Assembly (NCBI RefSeq): GCF_002210285.1
Contig: NZ_MWQE01000004.1
Coordinates: forward strand, 1-64,000
Length of the DNA stretch: 64,000 bases
Source of the DNA: Fibrobacter sp. UWR2
GTDB taxonomy: Bacteria; Fibrobacterota; Fibrobacteria; Fibrobacterales; Fibrobacteraceae
Direction: 5' to 3'
The translations under genes were made by a program, and so were the position numbers. Under the pieces are notes generated by a model, which made no database searches, was not told the origin of the DNA, and saw nothing but the letters and a program-made list of their open reading frames with translations. The first letter of the stretch is position 1, and each line of letters begins with the position of its first letter. Positions 23,389-31,925 of the stretch are shown piece after piece.

Positions 23389-23957
23389 TGAGTACGCCGA
23401 TTGCCGTTACTAACTGCTATGTGATAGAAAAGGCCATCAAGGAACTGATTGAGGCTGGGAATACCCCGCAGATGGTCTTCAAGGCTGTCGATATCCAGAA
23501 GGATTTACAGACCATCACTCACCCGAGCTTTACGGTCGCCATCATCAAGGGCGATTTCGAGCCGGAAGGAATGGACAAGATTACGGAGTCCGTCGAGGTG
23601 GTGGTGACACTCATCGTGAAGAACCTTGCGAACGAGGAACAGCGCAGGATGATGATTCACCCGATGGTGTCCTATGTGGTGCAGAAGCTGCACCATAACG
23701 ATCTCGGGCTTCAGATGGAGCCCCTAACCGTTAGCGGCTGGAACGATGTGTCCACGACGGAACATCTTGGCCTTGCCCTGACGCTGTTTGAAATCAAGTT
23801 TAAGACGCAGTTCACGGTCGTGCCCGAAGCCGCCGAAGAAAACTACAGGGAACTGCTCTCCATCGGCTCTACGTTCCAGAGCGAAACGCCCGAACACGAG
23901 GTACTTGCCCAGGGCGAAGTCATTTTCAAAGAGGTAAACAATGAACCTGTCCCCTAA
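23388..23957 (+). CDS. gp37-like neck/tail terminator (DUF1834)
   Basis: 189 residues. IEKAIKELIEAGNTPQMVFKAVDIQKDLQTITHPSFTVAI, followed by a strand-rich domain with EHLGLALTLFEIKFKTQF, fits the DUF1834/Mu gp37 family positioned between gp36 and the sheath. These proteins terminate the tail or join it to the neck. The C-terminal ~30 residues are acidic and unlike the family. It overlaps the sheath gene by 17 bp. Confidence 0.75.
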   Translation: MSTPIAVTNCYVIEKAIKELIEAGNTPQMVFKAVDIQKDLQTITHPSFTVAIIKGDFEPEGMDKITESVEVVVTLIVKNLANEEQRRMMIHPMVSYVVQKLHHNDLGLQMEPLTVSGWNDVSTTEHLGLALTLFEIKFKTQFTVVPEAAEENYRELLSIGSTFQSETPEHEVLAQGEVIFKEVNNEPVP

Positions 23958-25389
23958 TATCCCCGAAACTAAAATCCCGGGGTCCTATACGGCCTACAAC
24001 TATTACGCAGGCCCGAACGGTCTCCCCGCCAACATTCAGAAGGTGCTCCTTATTGGCGACAAGTCATCTGCGGGCAGCATTGCGGCATTCAGGCCGACGG
24101 AAGTTGCTACCGAGCAGGATGCAATAGCCCTCGCGGGTGCGGGATCCGTGCTCATGCAGATGTACAAGGCTGCTAAGAAGGCTTGGAAGTATGCACAGAT
24201 TTCGTTCCTGTGCTACAATGTGGCTGGCGGTTCTGCTGCCACTTGGGCGTTCACGCTTACTGGAAATGCAACTGCTGCAGGTCAGGTGGGCGTCGAATGC
24301 AACGGCGTTCAGATCGTGACCGGCGTCGCAAAGACTGATGCGGCAGCCGATATCGCCACGGCTCTCGCAGCTGAAATCAACAACACCCCAGACGCTCCGT
24401 TTACCGCTGAAGCCTCTTCTGGAACAATCACCCTTACTGCAAAGTGCAAGGGTGCGTATGTTTCCACGGCTGCGGGTGGCCTCAACGTGAGTGGGTTCAG
24501 TACGGCAACAGGCGTGACAGCCGGTTCTACAACCGCTACGGCTGGCGAAGGGACTGTGAACCTCCAAACCGCTCTTGCATTCGTATTTGCGGAACGCTAT
24601 CATATCATCGTAAGTCCGGTGAATGACAGAACGAACCTCGGATATCTCAAGGTACATCTTGAAGCTGCTGCCGCACCGCTCGAACAGCGTGGTCAGCGTG
24701 CCATCTGCGGCATGGTGGCTACTCCGACTATGGATGGAACTACTCTTGTTTCTGGGGCTGCAACCAATGCCGCAAACGAAGGTAAGTACCATAACTATGA
24801 ACGCATCCACATCGCGGCAGTAAAAAACAAGCTCAACGCTACCGCATGGGAAATCGCGGCTGGTCTCGGTGCGATTTTTGCCAGCAACTCCAAGCCGAAC
24901 GTGCCGATGAACAGCGTAGCCATTCCTGGCCTTGCCACCCCGGCTTTGGAAGACAAGTGGAGTGGCGAAGAACAAGATCTGCTGCTCAACGGCGGCGTGA
25001 TTCCTCTCGTCGAAGAAGATGGCCAGCTCTGCATCGTGCGTGCCGTGACCACGCGTACAAAGAATAGCGGTTCTGAATGGAATAAACTCAACGATACCGG
25101 GGTCATCGCTTCGCTTGACTATTTCCGCGAAGCTATTCTTTCTACGCACAAAGTGAAGTTCAAAAACAAGGTTATCCATGCACTCCTTGCGGACGCCATC
25201 AACGAAGAAAACAAGAAGGTGGCCGAAGACCTTGAAAAAGAAGAAATCTTGCGTTACATCAAAGAATACGAAGACCAGTTCGTCACGCAGGAATCGACGA
25301 ACGTACCTGGCCGCATGCTTTGCCAGATTCCGGCCCCTGTCGTGCCTGGCCTGAACCAGATCTATTCCACCATCGACCTTTACCTGTAA
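23941..25389 (+). CDS. Contractile tail sheath protein (Mu gpL-like)
   Basis: 482 residues. It begins IPETKIPGSYTAYNYYAGPNGLPANIQKVLLIGDKSS, the opening of Mu-type sheath proteins, with an inserted small beta domain (about 100-185; TFTLTGN, IVTGVAKTDAAADIATALAAEIN). The C-terminal core has LNGGVIPLVEEDGQLCIVRAVTTRT and SLDYFREAIL. The sheath surrounds the tube and contracts on infection, so the phage has a myovirus tail. Confidence 0.9.
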   Translation: MNLSPNIPETKIPGSYTAYNYYAGPNGLPANIQKVLLIGDKSSAGSIAAFRPTEVATEQDAIALAGAGSVLMQMYKAAKKAWKYAQISFLCYNVAGGSAATWAFTLTGNATAAGQVGVECNGVQIVTGVAKTDAAADIATALAAEINNTPDAPFTAEASSGTITLTAKCKGAYVSTAAGGLNVSGFSTATGVTAGSTTATAGEGTVNLQTALAFVFAERYHIIVSPVNDRTNLGYLKVHLEAAAAPLEQRGQRAICGMVATPTMDGTTLVSGAATNAANEGKYHNYERIHIAAVKNKLNATAWEIAAGLGAIFASNSKPNVPMNSVAIPGLATPALEDKWSGEEQDLLLNGGVIPLVEEDGQLCIVRAVTTRTKNSGSEWNKLNDTGVIASLDYFREAILSTHKVKFKNKVIHALLADAINEENKKVAEDLEKEEILRYIKEYEDQFVTQESTNVPGRMLCQIPAPVVPGLNQIYSTIDLYL

Positions 25390-25399
25390 GGAGTGAACC

Positions 25400-25759
25400 A
25401 TGAGAATTTCTTCTTTTACTCTCGTCAAAGACGGCTCCAGAATCACCGACTTCTCGAAATTCAAGGAAGGTGAAACCGAAGTCGCCACCACCGTAGAAAC
25501 CTTCTACGGCGAAGACTACATCAAGGTTCCGGCGAAGCATTCCTTCTCGCTTACCTACCTTCCGAAATCCGGTGCCGACCTGGACTGGGTCAAGGAAGAG
25601 GCTTCGAACGATAACGGCTGGACCTTCATCATCAACTATGTTGGCGGTAACAAGGTCACCTATACCGGCGTTCACCTGCTCAAGTCCACCCCGAACGAAG
25701 TGGACGGCAAGACCGCCAAGGAATCGCAGCTTGACTTCTACGCAGAGGACAAGAAGTAG
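25400..25759 (+). CDS. Tail tube protein (Mu gpM-like)
   Basis: 119 residues, beta-rich: SSFTLVKDGSRITDFSKFKEGE, SLTYLPKSGADLDW, NVTY-like strands and GVHLLKSTPNEVDGKTAKESQLDFYAED. Size and place directly after the sheath match Mu gpM, which stacks in hexameric rings to form the inner tube. AAGGAG precedes the start. Confidence 0.82.
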   Translation: MRISSFTLVKDGSRITDFSKFKEGETEVATTVETFYGEDYIKVPAKHSFSLTYLPKSGADLDWVKEEASNDNGWTFIINYVGGNKVTYTGVHLLKSTPNEVDGKTAKESQLDFYAEDKK

Positions 25760-25761
25760 CC

Positions 25762-26322
25762 ATGACCGCTTTGTCTGACAAAATCAAGGCCGCCCGTGAT
25801 GCCGCCGAAGAGGTCGATGTCGCAGAATCTGCGATTATCGACCAAATCAAGGCGTCGCACGATGTCTTCAAGGATATCGAGTGGCCCGGTGTCCCGGGCG
25901 TGAAAGTCCGAATGAGGCTTTTGACGGTCTCAGAAGCCCGCAAGGCGAAAGTCGATAACCAGCAGGAGTTCAACCGTGACGGTATCGAAATCGGCATGCA
26001 GAACCTGGCGGACTACCGTGAACAGGAAGCTGTGCACGGTATGTGGCGGGCGTTTTCTGACCCTGCCACGGGAAAGCCGGTGTTCACCAGCGCCGAGCAC
26101 ATGCGAACCCTGTGCACAAATGACGAACTGAAAGCCTTGTGCGATGCCTACAATGCCTTCTCCGACGAGAACGACCCGAACCTGGAAAAGCTCTCGGACG
26201 AAGAATTTGAACAGCTCAAGGACATTCTCAAAAAAAAACCGGACCAGATTCGCTCGAAAGTCTTAAGCTTGCCTGTAGCCTGGAAGCTTCTGCGTATTTT
26301 GGTTGCCCCGCAAGAGAACTAA
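25762..26322 (+). CDS. Tail assembly chaperone, short form (gp41-like)
   Basis: 186 residues, zero-frame product. It contains an acidic helical domain with WPGVPGVKVRMRLLTVSEARKAK and, near the C-terminus, KDILKKKPDQIRSK, whose three Lys codons form an A9 run (26230-26238). It occupies the slot between tube and tape measure where nearly all long-tailed phages encode a pair of chaperones made by programmed frameshifting. The short form is expected to be the more abundant. Confidence 0.82.
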   Translation: MTALSDKIKAARDAAEEVDVAESAIIDQIKASHDVFKDIEWPGVPGVKVRMRLLTVSEARKAKVDNQQEFNRDGIEIGMQNLADYREQEAVHGMWRAFSDPATGKPVFTSAEHMRTLCTNDELKALCDAYNAFSDENDPNLEKLSDEEFEQLKDILKKKPDQIRSKVLSLPVAWKLLRILVAPQEN

Positions 26323-26399
26323 ACGACGCCCAGTGGCTCCTCATCTTTTCGATGAAGGGCTATTTGGCCAACGATAAAGGATGGCAGAGCATTGGCTGA
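25762..26399 (+). CDS. Tail assembly chaperone, -1 frameshift (G-GT) product
   Basis: A slip of one base back on A AAA AAA within the A9 run (26230-26238) continues an open frame to TGA 26397-26399. The extension reads TGPDSLESLKLACSLEASAY, then FGCPARELNDAQWLLIF, then SMKGYLANDKGW, with the LNDAQW block typical of Mu-type tail-chaperone extensions. It would otherwise be unexplained coding sequence between two genes. Conserved -1 frameshifting in tail-assembly genes is established for many phages, including Mu. Confidence 0.75.
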
Positions 26400-28374
26400 C
26401 AATAGCGTTACATTGCGTATCGGCGCGGACCCGACAAGGCTTGAAACCGGCCTTAGACAGTCTTCCGCCTCGATTAACAGCTTTGGCGTCCGTGCCCGTG
26501 CAAGCATTGCGCGTGTCGGTAGTTCCCTACGGGGGCTTGCAGACCGTATGGTCACGCCTTTCAATTCGTTGGTCCTTGGCGGTGGGCTTGGCATGGCCAT
26601 CAAGAATGTGGGCGACCTTTCCGAATCGCTCATGTATTACGGCTTTGCCGCAAAGAAAAGCGACGCGGACACGAAGGTGTTCCGCGAATCGCTGCATAAG
26701 ACGGCGGTCGAAACAGGGGTTGCCGCCAATGAAATCCTGAACGGTGTTTCAAAGATCGGTGAAATCACGGGTGACTTTGATTTTGCCGAAAAGATGAGCG
26801 TTAGCCTAGCCAAGGCGTCCAAGGCTTCCCAAACTTCTATTGAAGACCTGGCTGCCGTAGCGTCTTCCATGAAAGGTTCCATGGGGTATAGCGCCGACCA
26901 GGTTCTTAATGCCTTTAATGCCTTGATTATTCAAGGCGAAAAGGGTTCCTTTACATTGCAGAGCTTCGCCGCCGAAGGAAAGGCGTTGCTGGCGTCTGCA
27001 TCTACGTTTGGCATTAAATCCACGGATCAATTCGCCAAATTCGGTTCTTTCCTCCAAATTGTCAATGAAAAAATCAAGAGTTCAGCGGAAACAACGACAT
27101 CGGTTTCTGCGCTATTTTCTGAACTGATCGACAAGGCTGCCGATATAAAAAAGAAATTTGGCGTAAGTGTATTCGACAAGAACAATGAACTTCGCGAATT
27201 TGATGTAATTATCAAGGAAATCATGGCAAAGACGGGCGGAAGTCTTAAAAAGTTGTCGCCTGTATTTGGCGCATCCTCGATGAAAGCCATCAATCCCCTG
27301 ATTGGGGAGTTCCAAAACAACTGGGAAAGGATGGAAGACATTGCCAAGGCTGGTATCGAAGGGATGAAAAATTCCGATGTCCTGGAAGATTACTACCAAA
27401 AAGCGTCCAATTCGTTCAATAGCAATGTTGACAAGATGAAGGCTGTCGCACTGCAATTTGCCGACACGAACCTTACGGGCCCCGTGGAACAGCTCACGAC
27501 AGCGCTTGGCTTCCTTTCCCGCCATCAGGGGATTGTCACGGCTGGCTTCAAGGCGATGGCCGTTGCAGCTATCGCCTTGGGTGCCGTCAAGATTGGCGGC
27601 CTCGTGAAGGATGTCGCTGGGCTTGCCAGGGATATCAAGGGAATCTGGAGCAAGAAGGGCGGCGCTGGACCGTCTGCCACCAGTGCGGGCGCTTCTGCGT
27701 TGAACGCTTCTGTCCAAAAGGTATTCGTGGTCAACATGCGCGACGGTTTAGGCGGTGGCTCCGACTACATGGACGACGATGTTCCGCCTGTCAAGAATAT
27801 GGCAAAGCAGACCTCCGTGGCGATGGAAACTACCACAAGAGAGGTCGGCAGGTTCCGCCAGGGACTTTCTACCGCACGTGCGGGGCTGAACAAGCTCGGC
27901 AATACCGCCCTTGGTCGCATCGGCCTTACGGCTGCCACCACCTGGGCAATGGACAAGATCTACGACTTTGGCCAGGCGTTCATGGAATGGCGCAATGTCG
28001 TTGCCGATGTCGAGGCCAACAGCCGCGCCATGGTGGAACGTAACCAGGAGAATTTTGAAAAACGGTATGGCAGCAAGGCTGCGGTGTATAGCAAGAAGCA
28101 CGGCGAAACCCTGCTCGAAATCCAAAAGGAAGAAAACAGTTTTTTGCCTTCGCAGAAGAAACTCGACAAGCTCTATGCCGACCTGAACATGTATAACACT
28201 CTGATGAAGAACGCCATCAAGAACGGCGACGGGAAAAATGGCGTGTCTGCCCAGGAATACATGGCGAATTTTGTAATCAACATCGATTCTTCCGGGAAAA
28301 CCGTAGTGGAAACCGACAAGGGCAAGCCGCCCAAGGTCAAGGTCCACAAGAATACACCGGGCTGGGGGGCGTAA
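26392..28374 (+). CDS. Tape measure protein
   Basis: 660 residues from a TTG start with AAAGGA about 11 bases upstream, overlapping the chaperone extension. The N-terminus (SVTLRIGADPTRLETGLRQSSASIN) and the following long helical TMP core (EILNGVSKIGEITGDFDFAEKM, AAVASSMKGSMGYSADQVLNAF) match phage tail length tape measures. A hydrophobic segment (GFKAMAVAAIALGAVKIG) lies near 385, as in other TMPs. Protein length sets the tail length: 660 residues predicts a tail of roughly Mu length. Confidence 0.88.
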   Translation: MADNSVTLRIGADPTRLETGLRQSSASINSFGVRARASIARVGSSLRGLADRMVTPFNSLVLGGGLGMAIKNVGDLSESLMYYGFAAKKSDADTKVFRESLHKTAVETGVAANEILNGVSKIGEITGDFDFAEKMSVSLAKASKASQTSIEDLAAVASSMKGSMGYSADQVLNAFNALIIQGEKGSFTLQSFAAEGKALLASASTFGIKSTDQFAKFGSFLQIVNEKIKSSAETTTSVSALFSELIDKAADIKKKFGVSVFDKNNELREFDVIIKEIMAKTGGSLKKLSPVFGASSMKAINPLIGEFQNNWERMEDIAKAGIEGMKNSDVLEDYYQKASNSFNSNVDKMKAVALQFADTNLTGPVEQLTTALGFLSRHQGIVTAGFKAMAVAAIALGAVKIGGLVKDVAGLARDIKGIWSKKGGAGPSATSAGASALNASVQKVFVVNMRDGLGGGSDYMDDDVPPVKNMAKQTSVAMETTTREVGRFRQGLSTARAGLNKLGNTALGRIGLTAATTWAMDKIYDFGQAFMEWRNVVADVEANSRAMVERNQENFEKRYGSKAAVYSKKHGETLLEIQKEENSFLPSQKKLDKLYADLNMYNTLMKNAIKNGDGKNGVSAQEYMANFVINIDSSGKTVVETDKGKPPKVKVHKNTPGWGA

Positions 28375-29652
28375 ATGGCAGAAGCGAAGACCGCAAAGCT
28401 GGGCCCGTGGGAACTTAAGCTCGTATCCATCGACGATGACATCTCTCATGCCATCTCGTCCACGACCTACCCCTACAAGAACGGGGCGGACCATGAAGAC
28501 ATGGGCGTCAACCCGGAAACCTTCAAGTTTTCAGGCGTTCTCTCAAATAAAGACTACGACAATAACTATCAGTCGCTGCGCAAGTGGTTTTTGTCCATTT
28601 TCAAGAAGCCTGTAGAACTCTTTCACCCGGACCACGGGACTATTTACGGCTACCCGAAGACGGCTTCTTTCAGAAATGACCGCCGTCGCCGTTTCTGCGA
28701 GTTCACCTTCGATTTCGAAGTCGATGAAATCCAGCCCGACATCCAAAGTTACACGGACCCCTACCAGAACAATTTCAAGCAGGCGCAGGCCCTCAACCTG
28801 GAAGTACAGGAAAGCGTGGCTCTATCGATGCAACAGACGGGCGTTCCCGACATCCCGGGATCTTCGGACTGGTCGCTTATTGACGCGTGGTCGTCTCTTG
28901 GCGATGCCGCCCGCAGTTTTGCCAATGCGACAAGCAAGGCGATGGGACAACTCCTTGGCGCCCTTGCTACCGTCAAGGCTCCAGTCGATGCTATAAACAC
29001 TACTATCGATTACTTGGACTCGCTATCTGGAACCTTGACAAAGGCTATCCAGGAATGTTGCGATTCCTTCGTGACTCTTGCCAGAAAGACAGGTCTGAAT
29101 AATGGCAAATCCAGGGCTTCTACGGCCACTTTGGTGAGTAGCGCGTCTTCTATGCTGGCATCCCTTTATGACGCCCCTGCAAGCGTCCGTTCGGCTTTTG
29201 CGACCCTTGCGGCGGCAACAGTCGCGACAGAGACTGCCAAGCAGATTTCCGATGACAAGAAAAAGATGGGCGAATCCTTCGCCGCAGAACGGATTGTCAT
29301 GGACGATGCCGAAGGCCGTGAACTGGCAGAGGAAAGCAAAGTCTACCTTGTTACGCCTGCCGATTTGGAAGATACCCTAGCCCTGGCAAGGGAGTTCATT
29401 CAGCAAGTCCTTCCGCAGGCTGTAAGCCCTTACAGGCTCAAGAACATGGCCGCGATGCTATCCGATGCGGTACTTCGCATAAAGCTGGAATACATGACCA
29501 CAAAGACGGTCGATGTGTCCCACGAAACTCCGCTTCACAAGATTGCCCTGGAAAACGGCTTGAACTACAAGGCCGCTGAACGTCTTTGCGCATTGAACAA
29601 TGTCAAGAATCCCACTTTCATGCAAGGCAAGGTGATGGTCTATGGAGAATGA
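28375..29652 (+). CDS. gp43-like (DNA circularisation N domain) baseplate protein
   Basis: 425 residues. LGPWELKLVSIDDDISHAIS, YPYKNGADHEDMG, and NYQSLRKWFLSIFKKPVELFHPDHGTIYGYPKTASF match the N-terminal DNA_circ_N domain of Mu gp43 (gpN). The C-terminal ~70 residues (ETPLHKIALENGLNYKAAERL, NVKNPTFMQGKVMVYG) look like a LysM-type module. It follows the tape measure and overlaps gp44 by 11 bp. In Mu it is a baseplate/tail protein despite the family name. Confidence 0.85.
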   Translation: MAEAKTAKLGPWELKLVSIDDDISHAISSTTYPYKNGADHEDMGVNPETFKFSGVLSNKDYDNNYQSLRKWFLSIFKKPVELFHPDHGTIYGYPKTASFRNDRRRRFCEFTFDFEVDEIQPDIQSYTDPYQNNFKQAQALNLEVQESVALSMQQTGVPDIPGSSDWSLIDAWSSLGDAARSFANATSKAMGQLLGALATVKAPVDAINTTIDYLDSLSGTLTKAIQECCDSFVTLARKTGLNNGKSRASTATLVSSASSMLASLYDAPASVRSAFATLAAATVATETAKQISDDKKKMGESFAAERIVMDDAEGRELAEESKVYLVTPADLEDTLALAREFIQQVLPQAVSPYRLKNMAAMLSDAVLRIKLEYMTTKTVDVSHETPLHKIALENGLNYKAAERLCALNNVKNPTFMQGKVMVYGE

Positions 29653-30655
29653 TGAAGTCATCTTGTTTGTTGTGAACGCTCGCGATGCAAAACGATATAG
29701 CGTGGACAAGTTCGTAAGCTATACGATTGACGCGGACCTCTATTCCCCGGAGGGCTCATTCTCGTTTGAGTGCGATTCCAAGTATGACGTGACCAAGGGC
29801 GATCCCTGCGAAATATACGTGAACCGCAAGTGCGTGATGAAGGGCATTGTCGATTCCGTGCGTCGTTCGCTGTCTCGCAGCGGGCCAAAGCTAGAAATCG
29901 AGGGGCGTTCCGTCGCGTCCGTCCTGGCAGACTCCAGCGTGACAAACTTCGGGACTTTGCCGACGACTTTGCCCGCACTGGCTGAAAAGCTGGTACGGGA
30001 CTTGCCGATTATCTCCAGGAAGGATTTTGTTTTCAAGTCCAAATCCAACAAGGTTCAGGTCAATAGAAAGTTCGTGGAACTTTCTCCGGGAGACAGCGTT
30101 TTCGATGTCCTCAAGAAGGCTGCAAATTCGCAGGGTTTCCTGTTCTGGGCGTCTCCCGAAGGCGAACTGGTCTTTGACAAGCCGGTTGCCCGCGGCCAGG
30201 CAGATTTCAAGATCCACGCCTTTGAAAACGGCGAGGAAATGGACTACATCGAAGGCTCCGTCACCGAGACACTGAACGGGCAGCATTCGCTCATCAAGGT
30301 TATCGGCGAAAGCCAGGATGATGACGACATCAAGTATGTGGCGGCAAAGGTAAAGAATGACGATTTCCCGTTCTACCGCCCGCTTGTCGTGAACTGGAAC
30401 GAAAACGAGGGCCCCGCGAAGCGCACCGCAGAACTCCAGCTTGCGACGGAAAAGGCTTCAGCCATCCAGCTCGAATATACAGTTCCTGGGCATTCGCAGA
30501 ACGGTAAGCCCTGGACAGTCAACGCCTTTTGCGATGTAGAAGACCATTACAACGGTGCGGTTGACTCCTACCTGATTAAGCGCCGCACGTTCACCCTTGA
30601 CAGGCAGAACGGCAAACGCACCCGCCTGGAACTGCAACCGGGAGGCTCCCTATGA
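29642..30655 (+). CDS. gp44-like baseplate hub protein (gpP-like)
   Basis: 337 residues. FVSYTIDADLYSPEGSFSFEC, KGDPCEIYVNRKCVMKGIVDSVRRS, EIEGRSVASVLADSSV, and a central hub domain match Mu gp44/T4 gp27-type hubs. ATGA overlap with gp45. The trimeric hub connects tube and spike. Confidence 0.87.
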   Translation: MENDEVILFVVNARDAKRYSVDKFVSYTIDADLYSPEGSFSFECDSKYDVTKGDPCEIYVNRKCVMKGIVDSVRRSLSRSGPKLEIEGRSVASVLADSSVTNFGTLPTTLPALAEKLVRDLPIISRKDFVFKSKSNKVQVNRKFVELSPGDSVFDVLKKAANSQGFLFWASPEGELVFDKPVARGQADFKIHAFENGEEMDYIEGSVTETLNGQHSLIKVIGESQDDDDIKYVAAKVKNDDFPFYRPLVVNWNENEGPAKRTAELQLATEKASAIQLEYTVPGHSQNGKPWTVNAFCDVEDHYNGAVDSYLIKRRTFTLDRQNGKRTRLELQPGGSL

Positions 30656-31116
30656 TGAAATTTTTCACTAGCGTCGTGACAAGCTGCAAGGATATTGCTG
30701 GAAAACTCCGCAGTATCAGCGGCAAGGCCAACGGCATACAGTTTGAAGAACGGCAGATGATGCAGCACTTTGGCTTCATCAGCATTCCCAAGTCTGGCGA
30801 ACGCTGCCTTTTCCTGCAATTCGGCAATGTAGTCGTTGCGGTTGCGAGCGACGGCAAGGACCGCCCCGCCGTAAAGGAGGGCGAAACTGCACTTTACAGC
30901 GACAAGGCCCACTACATCATCCTCAAGGATGACGGCACCGTCGCCATCAAGGCAGATGGCGGCGTCGATGTCGATGGCGACCTTCGCGTAAATGGCGAGG
31001 TGAGCGACAAGGTGGGCAAGCTTTCCAAGCTGCGCGACAACTACAACCAGCACACCCACATCGGCAACCTCGGCGCACCTACGGCACCGACGGACAAACA
31101 GGACACGGGGGCGTAA
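30652..31116 (+). CDS. gp45-like tail spike (membrane-puncturing tip)
   Basis: 154 residues. An OB-like N-terminus (HFGFISIPKSGERCLFLQFGNVVVAVASDG) is followed by beta-helix repeats (IILKDDGTVAIKADGGVDVDGDLRVNGEV) and a C-terminal NQHTHIG. The HxH supplies the iron-coordinating histidines of the Mu gp45/P2 gpV apex. Length is a little short of Mu gp45 (197 aa). Confidence 0.88.
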   Translation: MMKFFTSVVTSCKDIAGKLRSISGKANGIQFEERQMMQHFGFISIPKSGERCLFLQFGNVVVAVASDGKDRPAVKEGETALYSDKAHYIILKDDGTVAIKADGGVDVDGDLRVNGEVSDKVGKLSKLRDNYNQHTHIGNLGAPTAPTDKQDTGA

Positions 31117-31611
31117 ATGCTTGACCTGGACACTCTCGATTCCGAATTTACCCGGATTGTCAAGGCCGCCGACGGCAAGACAAGCGTGGCCCCGCAGCTT
31201 GCCAAGGCATACGACGACTACGCCAAGGGCGGCATCATTCTCGGCGCGGACCTTTCGGCGGGTGGCGACAAGTCTCTCCTGGAAAGCGCCTTCTCGGTGC
31301 TCGACCCGTCCAGCGGGACGCCTGCCAACATGGCGGCGAAGCTCTGCGCCTACTGGCAGGGCCTTCCTAAGCCTGGAATTCCGTCCCACGGTGGCGTGGC
31401 CGTAGTTTCCGTCGTTCCGACCTTCGCGGCTGCCCAGGCGGGCGTTCTGGCTGCCATAATGGCCTGCGTCACCACGAATGAAGTTCAAAAGCCCTACAAG
31501 AAGCTTTTCGGAGACATTGAAACCGTCTTGAAGACCGCCGTCTGCACCGTCACCGAGACCATGCCGACGACACCGCCGAGCCCGTCACCTTTCCCGGAGT
31601 TTTTACAATGA
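31117..31611 (+). CDS. Unknown baseplate-region protein
   Basis: 164 residues with no recognised family. The body is Ala-rich and helical (LCAYWQGLPKPG, VVPTFAAAQAGVLAAIMACVT) and the C-terminus is Pro/Ser-rich (MPTTPPSPSPFPEF). It lies between gp45 and gp46 with tight spacing (start right after the gp45 stop, ATGA overlap with gp46), so it is certainly a coding gene of the baseplate operon. Confidence 0.65.
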   Translation: MLDLDTLDSEFTRIVKAADGKTSVAPQLAKAYDDYAKGGIILGADLSAGGDKSLLESAFSVLDPSSGTPANMAAKLCAYWQGLPKPGIPSHGGVAVVSVVPTFAAAQAGVLAAIMACVTTNEVQKPYKKLFGDIETVLKTAVCTVTETMPTTPPSPSPFPEFLQ

Positions 31612-31925
31612 CTACAGACCAGATTAAAGAAGAAGTCCAGCTCTCGCTTACCGTCGCCAAGGGATCCTTTTACAAGAAGCCCGAATTTGGCCACCGCTTC
31701 AAGGAACTCGCCCGGGAAGTGGCGCCCGAGAAGACCAGGAGCAGGGCCGAAACATACGCCGCCGAGGCGTTGCAGTGGATGATTGACTACAAGCACCTGA
31801 AAAGCGTCGTCTCGACGGCTACCTATATCGATAGCGACAAGCTCCAGGTGCATGTGGAATGTACCGCCTACAATGGCGACGTGATTGAATTTACCCGTTT
31901 CGTGGAGGTTAGACAATGGCCGTAA
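31608..31925 (+). CDS. gp46-like baseplate wedge protein (gpW-like)
   Basis: 105 residues. QIKEEVQLSLTVAKGSFYKKPEFGHRFKEL, then AETYAAEALQWMIDYKHLKSVV, matches the Mu gp46 family (L.i..g.f....fGs.l). This small protein is the wedge/sheath-initiator equivalent of T4 gp25. Overlaps gp47 by 10 bp. Confidence 0.85.
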   Translation: MTTDQIKEEVQLSLTVAKGSFYKKPEFGHRFKELAREVAPEKTRSRAETYAAEALQWMIDYKHLKSVVSTATYIDSDKLQVHVECTAYNGDVIEFTRFVEVRQWP

